This document shows positions 1 to 4,744 of a stretch of DNA of 6,021 nucleotides, in pieces; within the stretch, counting starts at the first letter, position 1, and every line of letters starts with the position of its first letter. Source of the DNA: Chloroflexota bacterium (GTDB lineage: Bacteria > Chloroflexota > Dehalococcoidia > SM23-28-2 > RBG-16-64-32). Under the pieces are notes generated by a model. It was not told the DNA's origin and did not search any database. It was given only the letters and a program-made list of their open reading frames with translations. The stretch is taken from contig JADFTG010000083.1 of assembly GCA_022560365.1 (NCBI GenBank), positions 1 through 6,021 of the forward strand. The letters are read 5' to 3'. The position numbers and the translations under genes are program-made.

Positions 1-239
1 CTGAGCTCGTGGCGGACGCCCAGGGCCGGGCCGCCGAACTCGGCCGCGGCTCCGAGGAGCAGGCCCGCCAGCGGCTTGACGAGGCGCAGCAGGCCAGCCG
101 CGATCAAATGCGCGAGTCTGACGTCTACGCGCTACAGACGCTGCGCAAGCTGGAGGGCGAGCTGGAGGGCTTTCTCGCCACCGTGCGCAGCGGCGTCGAC
201 GCGCTTGAGATCCGCTCCGCCGATCGCCCGAAGGACTAG
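1..239 (+). CDS. C-terminal part of a coiled-coil protein (5' end outside window)
   Basis: An open frame enters from the left edge (whole codons from base 3) and ends at TAG 237-239, giving about 79 residues. The piece is very rich in Ala, Glu, Gln and Arg with few hydrophobics, as in a long solvent-exposed coiled coil. It then ends in a more regular amphipathic helix (VYALQTLRKLEGELEGFLAT and the residues after it) and a short charged tail. A GTG at base 9 lies in this frame but has no Shine-Dalgarno sequence in the visible bases, and the frame stays open upstream of it, so I treat the gene as truncated by the window. The composition resembles coiled-coil proteins loosely described as DivIVA-like or ATPase-subunit-like, some of which sit near coaD in Chloroflexota. 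That resemblance is from memory and weak, and no function is assigned. Its stop overlaps the stop of the convergent peptidase gene. Confidence 0.7.
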   Translation, partial: ELVADAQGRAAELGRGSEEQARQRLDEAQQASRDQMRESDVYALQTLRKLEGELEGFLATVRSGVDALEIRSADRPKD

Positions 240-2164
240 GGTTCGGTCAGCCGCCGCCGCCGCAGCATGGCGACCCAGTACGCCACGCCGATCGCCCCCG
301 CGAACGCCGAAAATATCCCGGCGACCACGAGCAACCGCCCCATCGCCGAACGCGACGCATCGTTCACAATGTCGATAGCGGCCTCTGAATGGTTTCTTGA
401 GCGCTCGAAGGCGCCGGTCTGGAACGCGAGGCGTGCCCTGGTTAGCTCTCCGTCCGGGTCGTCGCCCAGCAGCCCGAAGCGCTCCCACAGGTTTCGCGGC
501 TCCGCCAACCGCTCCCGCGCGATCCCGTACGCACCCAGCGCCGCCCGCGCGGATTCGATCAGACCGTCCGCCGCGCCGAAATCCCAGCCGCTGATCGCCG
601 CCGCGATCGACTCCGGCACTTTCAGCCCCAGCGAGTCTGCGTCGTTCTTGAGGCCGCGCAGCTCGTCCTCAAGCTCCATGGCGCGGCCGATGTCCGCTTC
701 CACCGCGTCCAGCTCGCTCAGTGCCGCGGCGAAGCGCCAGTCAACGATCGCGTCCCACGGGGCGCCCAGCGGTTCGCTCTGGAGGCCTTCGGTCGCCAGG
801 CGGTTCGACACTTCGAAGTAGCGGTCCCGCGCCTCGCGCCGGTCCTCGATCAGCGCCCGCGACGATTCCGGAAACACCCAGACCAGGAAGAGCAAGTCGA
901 GATTCCTGCCGCTTACCTCCTCCAGCACGTCCATGTAGCGCCGGCTGTCGGCCGGTTCGCCCCTTTTCGCTAGCGTCCGGTTGACGTTGCGCAACGTCTC
1001 CGCGCCCACCTCGTCCGCCAGCGTCCGCACGAATCGCAGCGAGTAGTCGTACCCCGCCCGCGTCGTCTCGACCAGCTCGTCCGAGCCGCCGATCAAGGGC
1101 TCTGCATCTTCCCACTCGTCCAGCTGCAGCGGGACGCTGGCGGGCGACGTCGGCGTCAGGTCTCCCGTGAGAAGTCCTTCCGGCGCCCGCCCCACCACCT
1201 GCGTCGCCACCCAGTCCGCGAACCCTTCGCTCAGCCAGCGCGCCGCGAAGATGTCGGACCACAGGTGCGCCAGTTCGTGGACCAGCGTGTAGTCGCGGGT
1301 TCCCGGCGAGATCAGGATGTCGCAGCGCTCTTCCGTGCAGTCGGTGAGGCCTTCGTATCCGAGCACGGACTGCCGGCCGCTGTGCGTCACGGTGATAGAG
1401 GTCGCGTTCTGATACGGAAAACCGTAGGCATCGGCGATCAGGGACATCGTCTCCTCGATCACCTCCCGCTGATGAGCGGCGACGGCGTCCTCGCCCTCGA
1501 AGTACTCGATGCTCACGGCGACACTGCCGCCGGCCCCGGTTGAGACGCCGAAGCTATCCATCTTCATCGCGTCCGGCTGGCTGACCTCCAGCATCCCGGC
1601 GATGTAGACGTTTTCCGACCCGGAGCAGGTCAGCACATCGACGAGTAGCTCGCACGACGCCGGCTCCAGGCTCACAACCCAGGGCGTGGCGACGGGCGTC
1701 GTCACAGTCACAGTCGCTTCGTCGCCCATCGCCACAAGCGGCACGAAGACGTAGAACGGCGTCACGAGGAGCCCGCTCTGTCGAACCTCTGGCAGCACAT
1801 AACTGACGCTGAAGTCGTAAGCGTCACCGAAGAAGAGGTTCCGGTCGAACGACACGACCAGGAAGTTCAGCAGCTCATTCTCCGTCGGCTCGATGCTTGT
1901 TGCCAGCGGCGCGCCGTCTGCCGATTGCGCGCTCAGCTCGGTAGCTCCGGTCAGGACGGGCACCCCCAGGGAGGAGACGAAGACGCCCGAGTCGTTATTT
2001 TCGGCTGAGACGTCCCACGTCACGAAGACGTCGCCCTCTTCGGTCCGGACGTCGTAGTTGATGCTCGTCGTGATGTGGAGCGGATCGTCCGCGTGGGCGC
2101 TCTCGCCGCTCCCGAGGAACAGCAGAGCCGCCAGCGCCAGCAGGCAGGCTGACGTTACGCGCAT
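236..2164 (-). CDS. Secreted, membrane-anchored gluzincin-like metallopeptidase (peptidase MA-like)
   Basis: 642 residues. Residues 1-25 form a signal peptide: a short basic start, a Leu/Ala core, and a likely cut after Ala-His-Ala before Asp26. Residues 30-200 are rich in beta-type segments and look like an N-terminal beta domain. The zinc site is HELAH at 296-300, followed by RWLSEGFADW at 309-318; His296 and His300 would bind zinc, Glu297 would be catalytic and Glu313 the third ligand. The spacing is HExxH-x12-E, not the x18 of M1 aminopeptidases. With the WLSEG context this fits the peptidase MA-like group. Residues about 435-605 are charged and helical, followed by a transmembrane helix near 610-633 and an RRRR stop-transfer tail. 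The protein should therefore be exported, with the catalytic part outside and a short cytoplasmic end. The ATG lies one base after the stop of the upstream SRPBCC gene (TGAGATG), without a clear Shine-Dalgarno, so translation is probably coupled. The substrate is unknown. The fold call is firm, but activity is inferred from motifs. Confidence 0.85.
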   Translation of the reverse strand: MRVTSACLLALAALLFLGSGESAHADDPLHITTSINYDVRTEEGDVFVTWDVSAENNDSGVFVSSLGVPVLTGATELSAQSADGAPLATSIEPTENELLNFLVVSFDRNLFFGDAYDFSVSYVLPEVRQSGLLVTPFYVFVPLVAMGDEATVTVTTPVATPWVVSLEPASCELLVDVLTCSGSENVYIAGMLEVSQPDAMKMDSFGVSTGAGGSVAVSIEYFEGEDAVAAHQREVIEETMSLIADAYGFPYQNATSITVTHSGRQSVLGYEGLTDCTEERCDILISPGTRDYTLVHELAHLWSDIFAARWLSEGFADWVATQVVGRAPEGLLTGDLTPTSPASVPLQLDEWEDAEPLIGGSDELVETTRAGYDYSLRFVRTLADEVGAETLRNVNRTLAKRGEPADSRRYMDVLEEVSGRNLDLLFLVWVFPESSRALIEDRREARDRYFEVSNRLATEGLQSEPLGAPWDAIVDWRFAAALSELDAVEADIGRAMELEDELRGLKNDADSLGLKVPESIAAAISGWDFGAADGLIESARAALGAYGIARERLAEPRNLWERFGLLGDDPDGELTRARLAFQTGAFERSRNHSEAAIDIVNDASRSAMGRLLVVAGIFSAFAGAIGVAYWVAMLRRRRLTEP

Positions 2165-2165
2165 C

Positions 2166-2651
2166 TCAGGACGCGTCGTCCGGCGGCACGGCGCCGCACA
2201 GCCTTGCGAGCGAGCTCAGAGCCGCCTCCAGGCCCGGCTTCTGATGCCCCGGCCAGAGCAGCATGCCCGCGAAGCGCCCTCGCAGGCCCCGCGCCGTCGC
2301 CTGGGCGGTCAGGTCGACGCGCGTGGTCTCTCTATCCAGGGGCACGATGCGAAAGGAGTGCCAGTCAATCGTCAACTGCTCCCGCTCCGCCTCCGGGTTG
2401 CGGACGGGCGTGAATACGATATATTCCGGCGCAATCCACTCCGTGATCTCGAATTCAGACACCTGGTCTCCACCGTCCTCATCTTTGACGTGGGCGAGGA
2501 ACCGTGTGCCGCGACCCTCGCTGAGCTGCGTCGTCAGCTCGATGTGGCTCCAGGCCTTGTTCCAGCGCTGCGCGTTAACGATGTCAGATACTACCGCCCA
2601 CACCTTCTCCTGCGTTGCCGGAATCGAGATCGAGACGGTCACAGACGGCAT
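2166..2651 (-). CDS. SRPBCC (START/polyketide cyclase-like) family protein
   Basis: 161 residues, the usual size for a single SRPBCC domain. The N-terminus has the typical pattern: a beta strand with VSISIPAT, the helix start KVWAVVSDIVNAQRWN (residues about 16-31), then alternating strands (for example TRFLAHVKD and SEFEITEW). A C-terminal amphipathic helix near residues 120-150 (RGRFAGMLLWPG onward) would close the hydrophobic cavity. The family binds hydrophobic ligands or catalyses ring chemistry; no catalytic residues or ligand can be assigned here. There is no signal peptide, so it is probably cytoplasmic. The ATG is supported by AGAGG nine bases upstream. The TGA is one base from the start of the peptidase gene, so the two form a minus-strand operon. 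A functional link between them is not evident from sequence. Confidence 0.85.
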   Translation of the reverse strand: MPSVTVSISIPATQEKVWAVVSDIVNAQRWNKAWSHIELTTQLSEGRGTRFLAHVKDEDGGDQVSEFEITEWIAPEYIVFTPVRNPEAEREQLTIDWHSFRIVPLDRETTRVDLTAQATARGLRGRFAGMLLWPGHQKPGLEAALSSLARLCGAVPPDDAS

Positions 2652-2660
2652 CGCCTGGCG

Positions 2661-2665
2661 CCTCT
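2661..2665 (-). promoter_or_regulatory. Shine-Dalgarno for the SRPBCC gene
   Basis: On the minus strand this reads AGAGG, preceded by AA (AAAGAGG), nine bases before the ATG at 2651. It supports that start and shows that this transcript has a leader, unlike the divergent acpS gene. Confidence 0.6.
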
Positions 2666-2687
2666 TTCGGTCGTCTGAATCCTGCCT

Positions 2688-2693
2688 AGCATA
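2688..2693 (-). promoter_or_regulatory. Candidate -10 element for the SRPBCC-peptidase operon
   Basis: The minus strand reads TATGCT (4 of 6 to TATAAT) in the only AT-richer patch of the divergent region. A start point about seven bases on would give a leader of about 30 bases containing the Shine-Dalgarno. At a 17-base spacing the -35 position reads GCGGCA, which is poor, so the call rests on position and the -10 alone. TAAACT at 2705-2700 is an alternative -10. Confidence 0.25.
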
Positions 2694-2720
2694 GAGCTTA
2701 GTTTAGCCGATGCCGCGCGG

Positions 2721-2743
2721 CCGGTTTCGCGTCGTGAAACCGG
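2721..2743. repeat. Perfect 8-bp inverted repeat in the divergent intergenic region (operator-like)
   Basis: CCGGTTTC (2721-2728) and GAAACCGG (2736-2743) are exact inverted copies separated by seven bases. In RNA the stem could extend inward by a G-U and a C-G pair, leaving a GTC loop. No T-tract follows on either strand, so it does not look like an intrinsic terminator. Its position between two divergent starts suits a binding site for a dimeric regulator, placed about 40 bases before the acpS start and about 70 before the SRPBCC start. The regulator is unknown. Confidence 0.5.
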
Positions 2744-2770
2744 TCACTGTCAACGAATTGGCCTGCGCGT

Positions 2771-2776
2771 TAGAAT
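2771..2776 (+). promoter_or_regulatory. -10 element for acpS, probably giving a leaderless mRNA
   Basis: TAGAAT matches TATAAT at five of six positions and ends seven bases before the acpS ATG, so transcription would start at or next to the A of the start codon. No Shine-Dalgarno is present before this ATG. The -35 position at a 17-base spacing reads TGTCAA, a poor match. Confidence 0.5.
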
Positions 2777-2783
2777 CGAGCGT

Positions 2784-3227
2784 ATGAAACAAGGCGCTAC
2801 AGGTGTCGACATAATCGAAATCTCTCGTATCGAGGCGTCGCTCGCCAAGTTCGGCGACCGCTTCCTCCAGCGTGTCTACACGCCGCTCGAAGTCGCCTTC
2901 TGCCGCGGCCGCACGAGCGAGCTGGCGGCGCGCTTCGCCGGCAAGGAGGCCGTGATGAAGGCGCTGGGCACCGGCGCTCACGGCGTCGCCTGGCGCGAGA
3001 TCGAAATCCTCCCCAACCACCGCGGCAAGCCGCTCGTCTACCTCCACGGCAGGGCGCAGGCCAGGGCCGAACACATCGCGCTCCAGGGCATCGACATCAG
3101 CCTCAGCCACAGCCGTGACCTCGCCGTCGCCCTCGTCGTCGCCGTCTCGCGCGATCTCGAACCCGACCGCGACCGCTGGCGCGAGCGGTTCGCCGGAATC
3201 CTCCGCGAAAGGGGGCAACTCACATGA
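2784..3227 (+). CDS. acpS: Holo-[acyl-carrier-protein] synthase (4'-phosphopantetheinyl transferase)
   Basis: AcpS moves the 4'-phosphopantetheine arm of coenzyme A onto a conserved serine of apo acyl carrier protein, activating it for fatty acid synthesis in the cytoplasm. The 147-residue product has the family signatures in order: GVDIIEISRI at 7-16 with the metal-binding Asp9, the YTPLE segment at 32-36, RFAGKEAVMKALG at 50-62 with Glu55 as second metal ligand and Lys59, then GKPLVYLHG at 81-89 and SLSHSRDLAVALVVA at 106-120. The ATG places GVDI where the family has it. Most AcpS proteins end soon after the last motif (about 120-125 residues). This one has a charged tail of about 26 residues (122-147), probably an added helix. 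Its TGA overlaps the ATG of the cyclase gene, so the two are cotranscribed and translationally coupled. Confidence 0.95.
   Translation: MKQGATGVDIIEISRIEASLAKFGDRFLQRVYTPLEVAFCRGRTSELAARFAGKEAVMKALGTGAHGVAWREIEILPNHRGKPLVYLHGRAQARAEHIALQGIDISLSHSRDLAVALVVAVSRDLEPDRDRWRERFAGILRERGQLT
3208..3215 (+). promoter_or_regulatory. Shine-Dalgarno for the cyclase gene inside acpS
   Basis: AAAGGGGG lies within the last codons of acpS, eight bases before the ATG at 3224. It is a one-base variant of the AAGGAGG consensus. It supports the chosen start and re-initiation at the ATGA overlap. Confidence 0.55.
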
Positions 3228-4630
3228 CCAGCTCGCCCAGGCACCGAGGCGACGCCCCGATCTCCACTGCGCCGCTATCCCTGGCGGACCTCGCCAGCCG
3301 CACCGCCGAACCCGCGAACAAGCTCGAAGCCTGGGCCTCCCGCGGTCTCATCGGGAAAGAAGGCGAGGACACCTTCGCCCTCGAGGACATCGGCCGCGTG
3401 CGCCTCATCCACCAGCTGCTCCACTACGGGCATTCGCTCGATGACATCCGCAATGCCCTCCACAACCCGGATTCCGCGCGTCAGTTCTATCTGGACGAGA
3501 TGACGAGCCACCTCTCCGCGCTCAGGTTTACGCTGGCTGAGTCAGCCGAACTGGCCGGGCTCGATCTCGATCAGGCGAAGACGTTCGTGGAAGCGACGGG
3601 AGTCGCGGACAGCGGCGGCATGCTGGAAGAAGACGACATCGGCTTCCTTCGCTCGCTCAAGGTCGCCCTCGACTCCGGTTACCCTCCAGAGGCCCTCGTT
3701 CAGGTCCTGCGAGTCTACGCCGACCTCATGCGCCGCGCGGCGGAGGTCGGCCATCTCACGTCGCACCTCTACCTCCACCAGGCCATGAAGGACACGGGTG
3801 TGGAAGACACTCAGGAGCGCCTGGAGAAGACGTTCAGCCGCGTTGAACCACTCGTAGAGCCGGCGCTCATGTACTTCTTCCGCAAGGGTGCGATCCAGGC
3901 CGCCTGGGACGACATGCTCATGCACCTCGAAGAAGAGTCGGGGCTGGCCGACCTGCCGGAGATCCCCGGCCAGATCCGTCAGGCCATCATGTTCGTCGAC
4001 CTCGCCAGCTTCACACCCTTGGCCGAGGCGATGGGCGACCTCAAAGCGGCCGAGATCGTGGACCGTTTCGCGGAGATGGTGCGCATCGCCAACGTGCGCT
4101 GCCATGGCCGCGTCGTCAAGCAGATCGGCGACGGTTTCATGATCGTCTTCCCGGAGTGCTATTCCGCCGTCTCCTTCGCTCTCGAACTGGAGCAGCGTGC
4201 CGTCTCAGAGCCACAGTTCCCGGCGATCCGCGTCGGTCTCCACTACGGCCCTGTGCTCTACCGCGAGGGTGACTACATCGGCTCCAACGTCAACATCGCC
4301 TCGCGCCTCGCCGGGTGCGCGGAGCGGCACCAGATCCTCGTCTCGGCCGAAGTGCGGGATCGCGCCCGCGAACTCGAGGGTGTCGAGTGGACGCGCATCG
4401 GCAAGCGGCGCCTCAAGGGCCTCGCCGCCGAAGTCGAGCTGTTCGAGCCCAGGCCTGCCACAGCCGAGACGATCGAGAAGGTGATCGACCCGGTCTGCGG
4501 AATGGAGCTGGGCAAGGGCGAAGTCGCCGCCCATCTTACCCGCGAGGGCGTCGACCACTCCTTCTGCTCCGACGCCTGCCTGCGCCAGTTCGTCCGCGCC
4601 CCCGAGAAGTACACCACCGCCTCCGCCTGA
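3224..4630 (+). CDS. Class III adenylate cyclase with MerR-like/helical N-terminal units and a C-terminal YHS domain
   Basis: 468 residues; predicted to convert ATP to cAMP and pyrophosphate, cytoplasmic (no membrane segment). Residues 17-85 resemble a MerR-type winged helix (LSLADLAS, then ALEDIGRVRLIHQLL, then HSLDDIRNAL). Residues about 101-235 are helical and resemble the regulatory domain of soluble Rv1264-like cyclases; their first part repeats the layout of residues 17-80. The catalytic domain (about 252-408) is complete for one chain: Asp259 in FVDLASFT and Asp303 in KQIGDG as metal ligands, Lys299 and Asp350 (GDYIG) at the positions that select adenine, Asn357 and Arg361 in VNIASRL as transition-state residues. 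Like its family it should work as a homodimer. Residues 421-463 form a YHS/TRASH-like module: DPVCGM with Cys425, then FCSDAC with Cys448 and Cys452, ending PEKY. A metal-binding role is inferred from the family. The start is fixed by a Shine-Dalgarno and the ATGA overlap with acpS. Whether the first unit binds DNA or only transmits signals is open. Confidence 0.92.
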   Translation: MTSSPRHRGDAPISTAPLSLADLASRTAEPANKLEAWASRGLIGKEGEDTFALEDIGRVRLIHQLLHYGHSLDDIRNALHNPDSARQFYLDEMTSHLSALRFTLAESAELAGLDLDQAKTFVEATGVADSGGMLEEDDIGFLRSLKVALDSGYPPEALVQVLRVYADLMRRAAEVGHLTSHLYLHQAMKDTGVEDTQERLEKTFSRVEPLVEPALMYFFRKGAIQAAWDDMLMHLEEESGLADLPEIPGQIRQAIMFVDLASFTPLAEAMGDLKAAEIVDRFAEMVRIANVRCHGRVVKQIGDGFMIVFPECYSAVSFALELEQRAVSEPQFPAIRVGLHYGPVLYREGDYIGSNVNIASRLAGCAERHQILVSAEVRDRARELEGVEWTRIGKRRLKGLAAEVELFEPRPATAETIEKVIDPVCGMELGKGEVAAHLTREGVDHSFCSDACLRQFVRAPEKYTTASA

Positions 4631-4683
4631 GCGTCCCTGCACCTCGCCGACGCGCGCACATCCCCCGCACCGCGTCCCGCTCA

Positions 4684-4702
4684 CCCTGAGGCTCTCGAAG
4701 GG
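4684..4702. repeat. REP-like intergenic hairpin repeat
   Basis: CCCTGAGGCTCTCGAAGGG folds as CCCTGAG / loop GCT / CTC, a GA bulge, then AGGG: seven base pairs. It resembles the dispersed intergenic element of the form CCCTGAG(C)nnnTCGAAGGG that I recall from many high-GC bacterial genomes, which lies between genes rather than in them. Here it sits in the cyclase-nnr gap, 54 bases after the cyclase stop, where it could also stabilise or end the upstream mRNA. No T-tract follows. Only one copy is in the window. Confidence 0.5.
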
Positions 4703-4732
4703 CGAACCGAGCAACTACGCCGCGACCGGTGA

Positions 4733-4738
4733 TACCAT
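4733..4738 (+). promoter_or_regulatory. Candidate -10 element for nnr, probably leaderless
   Basis: TACCAT (4 of 6 to TATAAT, with the key T1, A2 and T6) ends six bases before the GTG start at 4745. No Shine-Dalgarno lies upstream. The arrangement matches the acpS start and would make nnr a separate leaderless transcript after the repeat. Confidence 0.35.
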
Positions 4739-4744
4739 CGCTCC

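Noticed and set aside
267..821. 184-codon plus-strand open frame within the peptidase gene
   Set aside because: Low-complexity Ser/Ala/Arg/Pro translation opposite the well-supported peptidase frame, typical of an antisense shadow.
2058..2678. 206-codon plus-strand open frame opposite the SRPBCC gene
   Set aside because: The opposite strand has a family-like SRPBCC protein with a Shine-Dalgarno; this frame is Arg-rich with no recognisable domain and spans a gene junction.
2721..2743. Intrinsic terminator at the inverted repeat
   Set aside because: No run of T follows on either strand, and both neighbouring genes start here instead of ending.
2748..2753. Exact TTGACA (-35 consensus) on the minus strand
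   Set aside because: At spacings of 16-18 bases the next hexamers are GC-rich (such as GCGAAA) and do not resemble a -10; the plausible -10 elements lie more than 40 bases away.
3542..4105. 187-codon minus-strand open frame opposite the cyclase
   Set aside because: No domain motifs; the plus strand carries conserved catalytic residues across the same bases.
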